This document shows positions 41,640 to 51,655 of a DNA stretch of 64,000 nt, one piece after another. Each line of letters starts with the position of its first letter. The first letter of the stretch is position 1. The DNA lies in assembly GCF_902498185.1 (NCBI RefSeq), contig NZ_CABVIX010000001.1:310001-374000 (forward strand). The letters are read 5' to 3'. Position numbers and translations under genes: made by a program. The stretch comes from Pseudomonas fluorescens. GTDB lineage: Bacteria; Pseudomonadota; Gammaproteobacteria; Pseudomonadales; Pseudomonadaceae. The notes beneath the pieces were generated by a model that was given only the letters and a program-made list of their open reading frames with translations, did not search any database and had not been told where the DNA came from.

Positions 41640-42176
41640 CTACTCTGCGGTGTGAGCGTCAGTGGCACAGGCAGGTTTGCCGGCCGCGTATTTAAGGCTT
41701 GGGTCAACCAGGGCATCGAAGTGCTTGAGCGCCTCTGAACCAACCAGCAGCGGGAACTGGAATGCGCTGCGGTCGGTGAGGTTGACTTCGATGGTGCGCA
41801 GGTTGCGGCCCATGCAGATGTTCAGTTCGATCACGGGGCGGGCGGTATAGGCCTTGCCCTCGTCCGGGTTGAAGTCACCGGCGCGCCGCTTGATCTTGCT
41901 CACGCGGGCCAGCGGTCGTTCTATCGGATGCGAGTGGGCGGCGTCAATCGCCAGGTAGAAGCGCACCCAGCTCTCGCCATTGCGCTTGAATCGCTTGATG
42001 TCGCGGGCGCTGAGCGAGGCGGTCTTGGCGCCGGTGTCGAGCTTGGCGGCGACTTCGAGGTCAAGGTCGGCCAGGCGGGCGTATTCGTTGAGACCGTACA
42101 CGGTCTTCTCCACCGCCTGGCCAAGGGCCGGCAGCAAGGAAAGGCAAAACAGCAGTAGAAGGGGTGTGAGTCTCAT
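41640..42176 (-). CDS. Retropepsin-like aspartic peptidase (RimB/'ATP-dependent zinc protease' type)
   Basis: A 178-residue exported protein with signal peptide (LTPLLLLFCLSLLPALGQA). The pepsin-like active site motif is AKLDTGAKTASLSARD. Databases often call this group ATP-dependent zinc protease, but neither a zinc motif nor an ATP site is visible, and the DTG motif indicates an aspartic peptidase fold. The ATG at 42176 begins the signal peptide; the frame opens 60 codons further up. First gene of the three-gene operon with the ligase and inactive transglutaminase. Confidence 0.85.
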   Translation of the reverse strand: MRLTPLLLLFCLSLLPALGQAVEKTVYGLNEYARLADLDLEVAAKLDTGAKTASLSARDIKRFKRNGESWVRFYLAIDAAHSHPIERPLARVSKIKRRAGDFNPDEGKAYTARPVIELNICMGRNLRTIEVNLTDRSAFQFPLLVGSEALKHFDALVDPSLKYAAGKPACATDAHTAE

Positions 42177-42247
42177 AATCCTGGCGCGGTGCTGTGCGGT
42201 GTTCGTGGCAAGGCGACTGGGCAGTACTGCGCAAGCTCCTCGTTGAT

Positions 42248-42257
42248 CTGTCGACAG
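42248..42257. promoter_or_regulatory. Candidate PrpR operator, distal
   Basis: CTGTCGACAG, a perfect palindrome with the core TGTCGACA shared by two further sites around the prpR promoter. It lies near the start of the divergent protease operon and might affect that too. Confidence 0.4.
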
Positions 42258-42384
42258 TATGAGACTCTCGGCAGACACACTATCCATACTCCGTAGGAGG
42301 CGCGGCATTCTATCACGATGAGGTATTGACGCCAGCGGGTCGCAATCTGACAGCACTGGCGGTGGATAAGTTCGTGATTAGACG

Positions 42385-42396
42385 ATTGTCGACAAT
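42385..42396. promoter_or_regulatory. Candidate PrpR operator, main
   Basis: ATTGTCGACAAT, a perfect 12-base palindrome located just upstream of the predicted prpR -35. It fits the symmetric operators of FCD-GntR repressors. Confidence 0.65.
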
Positions 42397-42409
42397 ACCG
42401 AACTTGTCT

Positions 42410-42438
42410 TTGACTTAGGCCCCGGTTGCGGCTAGTTT
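42410..42438 (+). promoter_or_regulatory. Promoter of the prp operon
   Basis: TTGACT (42410-42415), 17 bases, TAGTTT (42433-42438). It lies between two TGTCGACA sites, so a bound repressor could block both polymerase binding and clearance. Confidence 0.6.
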
Positions 42439-42458
42439 TCACACCATTGATCATCAAG

Positions 42459-42470
42459 GTGTCGACAATA
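42459..42470. promoter_or_regulatory. Candidate PrpR operator overlapping the prpR start codon
   Basis: GTGTCGACAATA, with core TGTCGACA at 42460-42467, directly abuts the prpR ATG (42470). Binding there would autorepress the operon. Confidence 0.55.
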
Positions 42471-43177
42471 TGTCGGAAGCAACTCACGCCGTCCTCGCCG
42501 GACACGACGAAACCGAAACCCTGTCCGAAAACGTCTTCCGGCGTATCCAGTCGGCCATCGTCAAGGGCGAGATCGCACCGGGCAGCAAGATCTCCGAGCC
42601 TGAACTGGCGCGCACCTACGGCATCAGCCGTGGCCCGCTGCGCGAAGCCATCCATCGCCTGGAGGGCCAGCGCCTGCTGGTGCGGATACCGCATGTCGGG
42701 GCGCGCGTCGTGTCGCTGAGCCATGCCGAACTGATCGAACTCTACGAAATCCGTGAATCGCTCGAAGGCATGGCGTGCCGCCTGGCCGCCGAGCGCATGA
42801 GCGTGGCCGAAATCGATGAGCTGCGCCGGGTGCTGGAGACCCATGAGCAGGATGCACGCTTCCAGGCCGGCATCGGCTACTACCAGCAGGAAGGCGACTT
42901 CGACTTCCATTACCGGATCATCCAGGGCAGTGGCAACCGCACCCTGGTGCAGATGCTCTGCGGCGAGCTGTACCAGCTGGTGCGCATGTACCGCATCCAG
43001 TTCTCGGCCACGCCCAACCGGCCACGCCAGGCATTCGCCGAGCACCACCGGATTCTCGATGCCATCGCCGAACGTGACGGCGAACTGGCCGAACTCCTGA
43101 TGCGCCGACACATCGGCGCGTCCAAGCGCAATATCGAGCGTCATTATCAGGACGCCAACAACAACAGCCCGAGGTGA
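42470..43177 (+). CDS. prpR: GntR/FCD-family regulator of the methylcitrate operon
   Basis: A 235-residue regulator. The N-terminal winged HTH is ENVFRRIQSAIVKGEIAPGSKISEPELARTYGISRGPLREAIHRLEGQRLL, and the C-terminal all-helical FCD domain holds the metal-binding Asp/His set (HYRIIQGSGN, EHHRILDAI, MRRHIG). It heads the operon and overlaps a palindromic operator at its start codon, so autorepression is likely, probably relieved by 2-methylcitrate or a related metabolite. It differs from the sigma-54-type PrpR of enteric bacteria. prpB follows after 3 bases. Confidence 0.93.
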   Translation: MSEATHAVLAGHDETETLSENVFRRIQSAIVKGEIAPGSKISEPELARTYGISRGPLREAIHRLEGQRLLVRIPHVGARVVSLSHAELIELYEIRESLEGMACRLAAERMSVAEIDELRRVLETHEQDARFQAGIGYYQQEGDFDFHYRIIQGSGNRTLVQMLCGELYQLVRMYRIQFSATPNRPRQAFAEHHRILDAIAERDGELAELLMRRHIGASKRNIERHYQDANNNSPR

Positions 43178-43180
43178 GTC

Positions 43181-44071
43181 ATGACCCAGAAAAGCAGTCC
43201 CGGCCAGCGCTTTCGCGACGCGGTCGCCGCCGAGCATCCGTTGCAGGTGGTCGGCGCGATCAACGCCAACCACGCCCTGCTCGCCAAGCGCGCAGGCTTC
43301 AAGGCCATCTACCTGTCGGGCGGTGGCGTGGCGGCGGGGTCTCTTGGCCTGCCGGACCTGGGCATCACCGGCCTGGATGACGTGCTGACCGACGTGCGGC
43401 GCATCACCGATGTGTGCGACCTGCCGCTGCTGGTGGATGTCGACACCGGTTTTGGCGCCTCGGCCTTCAATGTGGCGCGTACCGTGCGCTCGATGAACAA
43501 GTTCGGCGCCGCAGCGATTCATATCGAGGATCAGGTCGGCGCCAAGCGCTGCGGCCATCGTCCCAACAAGGAGATCGTCAGCCAGCAGGAAATGGTCGAC
43601 CGTATCAAGGCCGCCGTCGATGCCCGGCTCGACGACAGTTTCGTGATCATGGCGCGTACCGATGCCCTGGCCGTGGAGGGCCTCAATGCTGCCCTGGACC
43701 GTGCTGCGGCCTGCATCGAAGCCGGTGCCGACATGATTTTCCCCGAGGCGATCACCGAGCTGTCGATGTACCAGACCTTCGCCGACCGCGTGCGCGCGCC
43801 GATCCTGGCCAACATCACCGAGTTCGGCGCCACGCCGTTGTACACCACCGAAGAGCTGGCCTCGGCCGGCGTGTCGCTGGCGTTGTACCCGCTGTCGGCG
43901 TTCCGTGCCATGAACAAGGCGGCCGAGAACGTGTACGCCGCGCTGCGCCGCGATGGCACGCAGAAGCATGTGGTCGACACCATGCAGACGCGGATGGAGC
44001 TGTACGACGCCATTGGGTATCACGCGTTCGAGCAGAGCCTGGATGCGTTGTTTGCGCAGAAGAAGGGCTGA
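43181..44071 (+). CDS. prpB: 2-methylisocitrate lyase
   Basis: A 296-residue TIM-barrel lyase that splits 2-methylisocitrate into pyruvate and succinate. The catalytic Cys is C124 in [10 protein letters not shown], and metal-binding acids are in LVDVDTGFG and HIEDQVG. Full length for the family. It begins 3 bases after prpR, with GAGGTGAGTC before the ATG, so the regulator and enzymes share a transcript. Confidence 0.97.
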   Translation: MTQKSSPGQRFRDAVAAEHPLQVVGAINANHALLAKRAGFKAIYLSGGGVAAGSLGLPDLGITGLDDVLTDVRRITDVCDLPLLVDVDTGFGASAFNVARTVRSMNKFGAAAIHIEDQVGAKRCGHRPNKEIVSQQEMVDRIKAAVDARLDDSFVIMARTDALAVEGLNAALDRAAACIEAGADMIFPEAITELSMYQTFADRVRAPILANITEFGATPLYTTEELASAGVSLALYPLSAFRAMNKAAENVYAALRRDGTQKHVVDTMQTRMELYDAIGYHAFEQSLDALFAQKKG

Positions 44072-44141
44072 GCGTTGAGGAAGCCTGTGCGGGCCTGATT
44101 AGCCAAGCACCATAACAATCTAAAAACAATGGAGAACCACC

Positions 44142-45269
44142 ATGGCTGAAGCAAAACAACTCAGCGGCGCAGGCCTGCGAGGACAGGTCGCAGGACAGAC
44201 CGCACTCTCGACCGTGGGCCAGGCCGGCGCCGGCCTGACCTACCGTGGCTATGACGTGCGCGAGCTCGCTGCCGACGCCGAATTCGAGGAAGTCGCCTAC
44301 CTGCTGCTCTACGGCGAACTGCCAAGTCAGGCCGAGCTGGACGAGTACAAGACCCGCCTCAAGGCGCAGCGCGACCTGCCCCAGGCGCTGAAGGAAGTGC
44401 TCGAGCGCATCCCCGCCACTGCCCACCCGATGGACGTGATGCGCACCGGCTGCTCGGTGCTGGGCACCCTGGAGCCGGAGCACACCTTCGAGTTGCAGCG
44501 GGAAAAGACCGACCGCCTGCTGGCCGTGTTCCCGGCGATCATGTGCTACTGGTACCGCTTCAGCCATCACGGCGTGCGCATTGCCTGCACCAGTGACGAG
44601 CCCACGCTGGGTGGGCACTTCCTGCACCTGCTGCATGGCAAGAAGCCCAGTGCGCTGCACGTCAAGGTGATGAACGTCTCGCTGATCCTCTACGCGGAAC
44701 ACGAATTCAACGCCTCGACGTTCACCGCCCGCGTCTGCGCCTCGACCCTGTCCGACCTGTTCTCCTGCGTTACCGCGGCCATCGGTACCCTGCGCGGCCC
44801 GCTGCACGGCGGCGCCAATGAAGCGGCGATGGAGCTGATCGAGCGCTTCGGCAGCCCTCAGGAAGCGGTGGCCGAGCTGCTCAGGATGCTTGAGCGCAAG
44901 GACAAGATCATGGGCTTCGGCCATGCGATCTACAAAGAGTCCGACCCGCGCAACGAGGTGATCAAGGGGTGGTCGAAGCAGCTGGCCGACGAGGCAGGCG
45001 ATACCGTGCTGTATCCGGTGTCCGAAGCCATCGACCAGACCATGTGGGAGCAGAAGAAGTTGTTCCCCAACGCCGACTTCTATCATGCCTCGGCGTACCA
45101 CTTCATGGGCATCCCGACCAAGCTGTTCACCCCGATCTTTGTCTGCTCGCGCCTGACCGGGTGGGCAGCTCACGTGTTCGAACAGCGTGCCAATAACCGC
45201 ATCATCAGACCCAGCGCCGAATACACCGGCGTAGAACAGCGCAAGTTCGTACCAATCGAGCAACGCTGA
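44142..45269 (+). CDS. prpC: 2-methylcitrate synthase
   Basis: A 375-residue citrate synthase-fold enzyme that condenses propionyl-CoA with oxaloacetate. The catalytic histidines and Asp are seen in GPLHGGANEAAM, MGFGHAIYKESDPRN and the segment around YHASAYHFMGIPTKLFTPIF. The short form (about 375 aa) is usual for PrpC, whereas Gram-negative GltA is about 430 aa. It follows prpB by 70 bases with GGAGAACCACC as ribosome site. Confidence 0.96.
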   Translation: MAEAKQLSGAGLRGQVAGQTALSTVGQAGAGLTYRGYDVRELAADAEFEEVAYLLLYGELPSQAELDEYKTRLKAQRDLPQALKEVLERIPATAHPMDVMRTGCSVLGTLEPEHTFELQREKTDRLLAVFPAIMCYWYRFSHHGVRIACTSDEPTLGGHFLHLLHGKKPSALHVKVMNVSLILYAEHEFNASTFTARVCASTLSDLFSCVTAAIGTLRGPLHGGANEAAMELIERFGSPQEAVAELLRMLERKDKIMGFGHAIYKESDPRNEVIKGWSKQLADEAGDTVLYPVSEAIDQTMWEQKKLFPNADFYHASAYHFMGIPTKLFTPIFVCSRLTGWAAHVFEQRANNRIIRPSAEYTGVEQRKFVPIEQR

Positions 45270-45295
45270 CCTCCACCGTGATTGAGTCCTGTGCC

Positions 45296-47881
45296 ATGAA
45301 CCAGAATTACCGCAAGAATCTTCCAGGTACCGGCTTGGACTACTTCGACGCCCGTGCGGCTGTCGAGACGATCAAGCCCGGTGCCTACGACCGGCTCCCG
45401 TATACCTCCCGCGTTCTGGCGGAAAACCTGGTGCGCCGGTGCGACCCGGCCACCCTGGACGCCTCACTGGAACAGCTGATCGAGCGCAAGCGCGACCTCG
45501 ACTTCCCCTGGTTTCCCGCGCGCGTGGTCTGCCATGACATCCTCGGCCAGACCGCGCTGGTCGACCTCGCCGGCCTGCGTGACGCCATTGCCGACATGGG
45601 CGGCGACCCCGCTCAGGTCAACCCGGTGGTGCCGGTGCAGCTGATCGTCGACCACTCGCTGGCGGTCGAGTGCGGCGGTTTCGATCCGCAGGCGTTCGAC
45701 AAGAACCGCGCCATCGAAGACCGGCGCAATGAAGACCGCTTCCACTTCATCGACTGGACCAAGAAAGCCTTCAAGAACGTCGAGGTGATCCAGCCTGGCA
45801 ACGGCATCATGCACCAGATCAACCTGGAGAAAATGTCGCCGGTGATCCACAGCGATCGCGGCGTGGCCTACCCCGACACTTGCGTCGGCACCGACAGCCA
45901 TACCCCGCACGTCGATGCCCTGGGCGTGATCGCCATCGGTGTCGGCGGCCTGGAAGCCGAGAACGTCATGCTCGGCCGCGCCTCGTGGATGCGCCTGCCG
46001 GAGATCGTCGGCGTCGAGCTGACCGGCAAGCTGCAGCCCGGCATTACCGCCACCGACCTGGTACTGGCCCTCACCGAGTTCCTGCGCAAGCAACGAGTGG
46101 TTGGCGCCTATCTCGAGTTCCATGGCGAGGGCGCCCGCGCACTCACACTGGGGGACCGCGCGACCATTTCCAACATGGCCCCGGAATACGGCGCCACGGC
46201 GGCGATGTTCGCCATCGACCCGCAGACCCTCGACTACCTGAGGCTGACCGGCCGCGAAGACCAGCAGGTGAAACTCGTCGAGACCTACGCCAGGACCGCT
46301 GGCCTGTGGGCCGACAGCCTGGTCGATGCCGACTATGAACGCGTGCTGCGCTTCGACTTGTCCGGCGTGGTCCGCAACATGGCAGGACCCTCCAACCCCC
46401 ACGCGCGCGTGGCCACCAGCGACCTCGCGGCCAAGGGCATTGCCGGGGCATGGGACGACGTGCCCGGGCAGATGCCGGATGGCGCCGTGATCATCGCCGC
46501 TATCACCAGTTGCACCAATACCAGCAACCCGCGCAACGTCATCGCCGCAGGGCTTCTGGCGCGCAATGCCAACCGTCTCGGCCTGACCCGCAAGCCCTGG
46601 GTGAAGTCGTCCCTGGCGCCCGGCTCCAAGACGGTAAAGCTCTACCTGGAGGCGGCGGGCCTGGAGCAGGAACTTGAGCAGCTGGGCTTCGGTATCGTCG
46701 GCTTCGCCTGCACCACCTGCAATGGCATGTCCGGCGCGCTGGACCCGACGATCCAGCAGGAGATCATCGACCGCGACCTGTATGCCACCGCAGTACTCTC
46801 GGGCAACCGCAACTTCGACGGGCGCATCCATCCCTACGCCAAGCAGGCGTTCCTCGCTTCGCCACCGCTGGTGGTGGCGTATGCCATTGCCGGGACCATC
46901 CGCTTCGATATCGAGAAGGATGTGCTGGGCGTGGTCGACGGCAAGGAGATCCGCCTGAAGGACCTCTGGCCCACCGACGAGGAAATCGACACAGTGGTGC
47001 GCGCCGCCGTCAGGCCGGAGCAGTTCCGCCAGGTCTACATCCCCATGTTCGCCATCGAGCAGGACACCGGCCCCAAGGTCGCGCCGCTGTACGACTGGCG
47101 CCCGATGAGCACCTACATCCGCCGCCCTCCTTACTGGGAAGGCGCCCTGGCAGGGGAGCGCACCCTCGCCGGCATGCGCCCGCTGGCGGTGCTGCCCGAC
47201 AACATCACCACCGACCACCTGTCGCCTTCCAACGCCATCATGGCCGACAGCGCGGCAGGCGAGTACCTGGCGAAAATGGGCCTGCCCGAGGAGGACTTCA
47301 ACTCCTACGCCACCCACCGCGGTGATCACCTGACCGCCCAGCGTGCCACCTTCGCCAACCCCAAGCTGTTCAATGAAATGGTGGTGCGCGATGGCAAGGT
47401 GGTGCAGGGCTCGCTGGCGCGCATCGAGCCCGAAGGGCAGGTGACGCGCATGTGGGAGGCAATCGAGACCTACATGCAGCGCAAGCAGCCGCTGATCATC
47501 GTGGCCGGTGCCGACTATGGCCAGGGCTCGTCGCGCGACTGGGCCGCCAAGGGCGTGCGCCTGGCGGGCGTCGAGGCTATCGTTGCCGAAGGCTTCGAGC
47601 GTATCCACCGCACCAACCTGGTGGGCATGGGCGTGCTGCCGCTGGAGTTCAAGCCGGGCGTGGACCGCAAGACATTGGGCATCGACGGTAGTGAAGTCTA
47701 CGATGTACTTGGCCAGCGTACTCCGCGGGCGACTCTTGCCCTGGTGATTACGCGCAAGACCGGCGAGCGCCTGGAGGTCCCGGTGACCTGCCGGCTGGAT
47801 ACCGCCGAAGAAGTCTCGATCTATGAAGCGGGCGGGGTGCTGCAGCGCTTCGCCCAGGATTTCCTGGAGGGCAAAGCATGA
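45296..47881 (+). CDS. acnD: 2-methylcitrate dehydratase (Fe/S-dependent), AcnD
   Basis: An 861-residue aconitase-family enzyme that dehydrates 2-methylcitrate to a methylaconitate, which then needs PrpF. The three cluster cysteines are in SCTNTSNPRN and FACTTCNGMSG; the swivelling domain has GADYGQGSSRDWAAKG. It resembles AcnA in length. A GTG-started frame six codons longer exists, but MNQNYRKNLPGTGLDYFD at 45296 is the family start. Its stop overlaps the prpF start by 4 bases. Confidence 0.95.
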   Translation: MNQNYRKNLPGTGLDYFDARAAVETIKPGAYDRLPYTSRVLAENLVRRCDPATLDASLEQLIERKRDLDFPWFPARVVCHDILGQTALVDLAGLRDAIADMGGDPAQVNPVVPVQLIVDHSLAVECGGFDPQAFDKNRAIEDRRNEDRFHFIDWTKKAFKNVEVIQPGNGIMHQINLEKMSPVIHSDRGVAYPDTCVGTDSHTPHVDALGVIAIGVGGLEAENVMLGRASWMRLPEIVGVELTGKLQPGITATDLVLALTEFLRKQRVVGAYLEFHGEGARALTLGDRATISNMAPEYGATAAMFAIDPQTLDYLRLTGREDQQVKLVETYARTAGLWADSLVDADYERVLRFDLSGVVRNMAGPSNPHARVATSDLAAKGIAGAWDDVPGQMPDGAVIIAAITSCTNTSNPRNVIAAGLLARNANRLGLTRKPWVKSSLAPGSKTVKLYLEAAGLEQELEQLGFGIVGFACTTCNGMSGALDPTIQQEIIDRDLYATAVLSGNRNFDGRIHPYAKQAFLASPPLVVAYAIAGTIRFDIEKDVLGVVDGKEIRLKDLWPTDEEIDTVVRAAVRPEQFRQVYIPMFAIEQDTGPKVAPLYDWRPMSTYIRRPPYWEGALAGERTLAGMRPLAVLPDNITTDHLSPSNAIMADSAAGEYLAKMGLPEEDFNSYATHRGDHLTAQRATFANPKLFNEMVVRDGKVVQGSLARIEPEGQVTRMWEAIETYMQRKQPLIIVAGADYGQGSSRDWAAKGVRLAGVEAIVAEGFERIHRTNLVGMGVLPLEFKPGVDRKTLGIDGSEVYDVLGQRTPRATLALVITRKTGERLEVPVTCRLDTAEEVSIYEAGGVLQRFAQDFLEGKA

Positions 47882-49068
47882 CATCCCCGGCGCAATTGAA
47901 GATTCCCGCCACCTACATGCGCGGCGGTACCAGCAAGGGCGTGTTCTTCCGCCTGCAGGACCTGCCCGAGCCCGCGCAGATTCCCGGTGCCGCGCGTGAT
48001 GCGCTGTTGCTGCGGGTGATCGGCAGTCCCGATCCCTATGGCAAGCAGATCGACGGCATGGGAGGGGCTACTTCCAGCACCAGCAAGGCAGTGATCGTCT
48101 CGCCCGGCAGTGCCCCCGACCATGACGTCGACTACCTGTTCGGCCAGGTCTCGATCGACCAGGCGTTCGTCGACTGGAGCGGCAACTGCGGCAACCTCTC
48201 GGCGGCGGTCGGGGCCTTTGCCATCAGCGCGGGCCTGGTCGATGTCGCGCGCATTCCCCGCGACGGCATCGCCACGGTGCGCATCTGGCAGGCCAACATC
48301 GGCAAGACCATCGTCGCCCACGTGCCCATGACCCAGGGCGAGGTCCAGGAAACCGGCGATTTCGAGCTCGACGGCGTGACCTTCCCGGCAGCCGAGGTCC
48401 AGCTTGAATTCCTCGATCCTGCCGCCGACGACGATGGCCAGGGAGGCGACATGTTCCCTACCGGCAACCTGGTCGACGAGCTGGACGTGCCGGGCCTGGG
48501 GACCATCAAGGCCACCCTGATCAATGCCGGCATCCCGACCATCTTCGTCGATGCGGGCGAGGTCGGCTACAACGGCACCGAGCTGCAGGATGCGATCAAT
48601 GGCGACGCCGATGCGCTGGCCCTGTTCGAGACCATCCGCGCCTGCGGTGCGGTGCGCATGGGGCTGATCGGGACGATCGAGGAGGCCGCGGGACGCCAGC
48701 ACACCCCCAAGGTGGCCTTCGTCGCGCCACCGCTTGGCTATGTCGCCTCCAGCGGCAAGACCGTGCAGGCCGAGGACATCGACCTGCTGGTGCGGGCGCT
48801 GTCGATGGGCAAGCTGCACCACGCCATGATGGGCACTGCGGCGGTGGCCATCGGCACTGCCGCCGCCATTCCCGGGACGCTGGTCAACCTGGCGGCGGGC
48901 GGCGGCGAGCGCAGCGCGGTGCGCTTCGGCCATCCCTCCGGGACCTTGCGTGTCGGCGCTCAGGCGCGTCAGGTGAACGGCCAGTGGACAGTCACCAAGG
49001 CGATCATGAGCCGCAGCGCTCGCGTCCTCATGGAGGGCTGGGTGCGCGTGCCTGCCGACGCCTTCTAG
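47878..49068 (+). CDS. prpF: 2-methylaconitate cis-trans isomerase
   Basis: A 396-residue protein with the diaminopimelate-epimerase fold, which isomerises the AcnD product to the form used by aconitase. Motifs: [13 protein letters not shown] at the N-terminus, [32 protein letters not shown] and [13 protein letters not shown]. It lies directly after acnD with a 4-base overlap, the diagnostic acnD-prpF pair. Full length. Confidence 0.96.
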   Translation: MTSPAQLKIPATYMRGGTSKGVFFRLQDLPEPAQIPGAARDALLLRVIGSPDPYGKQIDGMGGATSSTSKAVIVSPGSAPDHDVDYLFGQVSIDQAFVDWSGNCGNLSAAVGAFAISAGLVDVARIPRDGIATVRIWQANIGKTIVAHVPMTQGEVQETGDFELDGVTFPAAEVQLEFLDPAADDDGQGGDMFPTGNLVDELDVPGLGTIKATLINAGIPTIFVDAGEVGYNGTELQDAINGDADALALFETIRACGAVRMGLIGTIEEAAGRQHTPKVAFVAPPLGYVASSGKTVQAEDIDLLVRALSMGKLHHAMMGTAAVAIGTAAAIPGTLVNLAAGGGERSAVRFGHPSGTLRVGAQARQVNGQWTVTKAIMSRSARVLMEGWVRVPADAF

Positions 49069-49120
49069 GCGCGGTCGGTGCTCGGCTCTGTTGTTAACCA
49101 AGGCAACAGGGAGCCGTACG

Positions 49121-50605
49121 ATGAGTGCCAATGTCGATCTGAACGACCGCCCGGACTACGACCGGGTGCTGCAGGCCATCGCCGACTATGTGCTCGACTA
49201 CCGGGTCGAGTCGGCGCTGGCGCTGGATACCGCTCGCTACTGCCTGATGGACACCCTGGGCTGCGGCCTGCTGGCGCTGCGCTTCGCCGAATGCAGCAAG
49301 CACCTGGGGCCCCTGGTCGAGGGTAGCGTGGTGCCGCATGGGTCGCGGGTTCCAGGCACCAGTTACCGCCTCGACCCGGTCAAGGCTGCCTGGGACATTG
49401 GTTGCATCGTGCGCTGGCTCGATTACAACGACACCTGGCTGGCGGCGGAGTGGGGCCACCCCTCGGACAACCTGGGCGGCATTCTTGCAGTCGCCGATCA
49501 CCTCTCGCAAAAGCGCGTGGCCAATGGCGAGCCGCCCCTGAGCATGCGCACCGTGCTCGACGCCATGGTCATGGCGCACGAAGTCCAGGGCGTGCTGGCC
49601 CTGCAGAACTCCTTCAACCGCGTCGGCCTGGACCATGTGTTGCTGGTCAAGGTCGCCTCGACGGCGGTGTGCGCCAGGCTCATGGGCGCAAACCGCGAGC
49701 AACTGCTGTCGGCGCTGTCCCACGCCTTTGTCGATGGCCAGGCCCTGCGCACCTACCGCCACGCGCCCAATGCCGGCTCACGCAAGTCATGGGCGGCGGG
49801 CGATGCTTCCAGCCGCGGCGTGCGCCTGGCCGATATCGCCATGCGCGGCGAGATGGGCATCCCCGGGGTACTCACGGCGCCGCAGTGGGGCTTCTATGAT
49901 GTGCTGTTCAGCCACACCAACAAGGACCTGGCGCTCAAGCCCGACGAGCAGCGTGCATTCGTGCTGGTCCAGCCGTTCGGCTGCTACGTGATGGAGAACG
50001 TGCTGTTCAAGATCAGTTTTCCCGCCGAGTTCCACGCCCAGACTGCCTGCGAGGCGGCGGTGACCCTGCATCCCCAGGTGCGCAACCGGCTGCATGAGGT
50101 CGAGCGGATCGTCATCACCACCCAGGAGTCGGCGATCCGCATCATTTCCAAGGTCGGCAAGCTGGCCAACGCTGCTGATCGGGACCATTGCCTGCAATAC
50201 ATGACCGCCGTGCCGTTGGTATTCGGCAACCTGGTGGCCGAGCATTACGAGTATGAGTTCCACGCTGCCCACCCGATCATCGATCGCCTGCGGGAAAAGA
50301 TGGAGATCGTCGAGGACCCGCGGTTCACCCGGGAATACCTGGAGCCCGACAAGCGCTCGATCGCCAATGCGGTGCAGGTGTTCTTCAATGATGGCAGCAG
50401 TACCGAGCAGGTGACGGTGGAGTATCCCGTCGGGCATCGGCGGCGGCGTGCCGAAGGAGTCGGGTTGCTGGAGCAGAAGTTCAGGGCCAACCTGGCTACG
50501 CGGTTCATAGGCCAGCGGTGCGATGAGATCGTTGCGCTGTGCCAGGATCCCGAGCGGCTGCACGCGACGCCGGTACACCGGTTCATGGATCTGCTGGTGA
50601 CCTGA
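49121..50605 (+). CDS. prpD: 2-methylcitrate dehydratase PrpD (cofactor-free, MmgE/PrpD family)
   Basis: A 494-residue enzyme of the MmgE/PrpD family: [69 protein letters not shown]. It carries out the same dehydration as AcnD without an Fe-S cluster. Finding both acnD and prpD in one operon is known in several pseudomonads and may give redundancy under iron limitation. The ATG at 49121 ([11 protein letters not shown]) follows CAGGGAGCC; 10 extra codons upstream are open. Last gene of the prp operon. Confidence 0.95.
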   Translation: MSANVDLNDRPDYDRVLQAIADYVLDYRVESALALDTARYCLMDTLGCGLLALRFAECSKHLGPLVEGSVVPHGSRVPGTSYRLDPVKAAWDIGCIVRWLDYNDTWLAAEWGHPSDNLGGILAVADHLSQKRVANGEPPLSMRTVLDAMVMAHEVQGVLALQNSFNRVGLDHVLLVKVASTAVCARLMGANREQLLSALSHAFVDGQALRTYRHAPNAGSRKSWAAGDASSRGVRLADIAMRGEMGIPGVLTAPQWGFYDVLFSHTNKDLALKPDEQRAFVLVQPFGCYVMENVLFKISFPAEFHAQTACEAAVTLHPQVRNRLHEVERIVITTQESAIRIISKVGKLANAADRDHCLQYMTAVPLVFGNLVAEHYEYEFHAAHPIIDRLREKMEIVEDPRFTREYLEPDKRSIANAVQVFFNDGSSTEQVTVEYPVGHRRRRAEGVGLLEQKFRANLATRFIGQRCDEIVALCQDPERLHATPVHRFMDLLVT

Positions 50606-51061
50606 GGCTGCCGAACAAAAACACAGGAAGAAAAAAGTTATTCACGGGATTTCGGGATCGGGCTTGGCGGTTTGGGAGTTGTGAGCTTATCCAATACCTG
50701 TGCTGGCTGGACTGGCGGTTCCGCCCTTACGGCGGGTCACTTTGGTCTTGGTGGCGAGACCGGACACCTCGTTGACGGGTGTGCGGAAACATGGTGGATA
50801 CTTCCTCAATGGGCGATTCTTTCAGGCATGAGAGGATTGCTGCACGCTCGTGCAGCTTGTTGCGCCGACATGCCGGGAAAATGGAAAATTCCCACATTCA
50901 CTTAGTTGACGGGCTACATCTGTTTCGGAAGCTCTTCTCAAGCAGCAACTCCCTCATCCTATCGATCGCGCAACGTTGATCCACTAACGTCTACCAGCTA
51001 GTCCTGAGCTGACTGACAGCTTACAAAGCAATGCATATCTGCATAAGTGGAGACGTGGCTG
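50606..51061. other. Gap at left edge of the accessory insert
   Basis: No gene is convincing here. GC falls from the prpD end toward 51 kb. A stretch reading GGCGGTTCCGCCCTTACGGC then GGGTCACTTTGG (about 50712-50743) resembles a dispersed sequence often seen between Pseudomonas genes, here degenerate. No clear terminator follows prpD. The right end carries GGAG (51049-51052), the ribosome site of the oxygenase gene. Short open frames lack ribosome sites and are likely chance. Confidence 0.4.
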
Positions 51062-51655
51062 ATGAAGAAGGAATTTACATCTGAGGACTTGAGTGTTTTG
51101 GAGAATGCCATTACGCCCGAAGAGCAAGTCAAGCTTAACGGCGCGTTCGCATGTGCTCTTTGGAGATATGACTGGCCGGTTAATTCTACGCCCTTCGCGC
51201 GCCCCTGTTGGCACTTTTTCATTGCGGGTAGCAAGCGAGAGTTGTTGGCATGCTGTGAGGGCGAGTTGGAAGCAAATGAACGTTGGAGTTTTCTTCTCGG
51301 CATCTGGAGGCGTCTGAGTGCTGTACATATGAAGGGCGTAAGGTTGGTCGGTGTGTATGCAAATGGCCAGAGCTTTGGGCAGGACAGTCCGATTCATCGC
51401 GACAACTTGCCAAGCGAGCCGGGACAGACTGCAGTCCTTTTTTGCAACGACTACTGGGCCACGACATGGGGAGGCGAGCTCTTGTTCTGCAATGATGCAA
51501 AAACTGACGTAAGTGCTGCAGTACTACCGAAGCCAGGTCGGATCGCAATCTTCAATGGTGAAGTGCCGCACCGTGCCAAATCTCCAACCATGGATTGCGA
51601 TCGCCTTCGCATCACCATTGCATTCAAGACAGTCAATAAGGATTTCGCGCCATGA
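51062..51655 (+). CDS. 2OG-Fe(II) oxygenase, prolyl 4-hydroxylase-like
   Basis: A 197-residue putative 2-oxoglutarate- and Fe(II)-dependent dioxygenase. The metal triad is H112 and D114 (IHRDN) with distal H170 (VPHRAKSP), and R181 or R183 (RLRITIAFK) is placed to bind 2-oxoglutarate. Segments WATTWGGELLFCND and PKPGRIAIFNGEVPH are typical of the double-stranded beta-helix of prolyl-hydroxylase relatives. The ATG at 51062 has GGAG 9 bases upstream, better than the GTG at 51047. The stop overlaps the next start (ATGA), so the two proteins are made together, suggesting the neighbour is its substrate. Base composition is clearly more AT-rich than in the prp genes. Confidence 0.82.
   Translation: MKKEFTSEDLSVLENAITPEEQVKLNGAFACALWRYDWPVNSTPFARPCWHFFIAGSKRELLACCEGELEANERWSFLLGIWRRLSAVHMKGVRLVGVYANGQSFGQDSPIHRDNLPSEPGQTAVLFCNDYWATTWGGELLFCNDAKTDVSAAVLPKPGRIAIFNGEVPHRAKSPTMDCDRLRITIAFKTVNKDFAP

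Noticed and set aside
45464..47884. An 806-codon open frame antisense to acnD
   Set aside because: Same antisense artefact; the sense strand encodes a full aconitase-family protein with all cluster cysteines.
50539..50775. Short open frame after prpD
   Set aside because: Trp/Arg-rich product, no ribosome site, overlaps the prpD end and includes a degenerate intergenic repeat.
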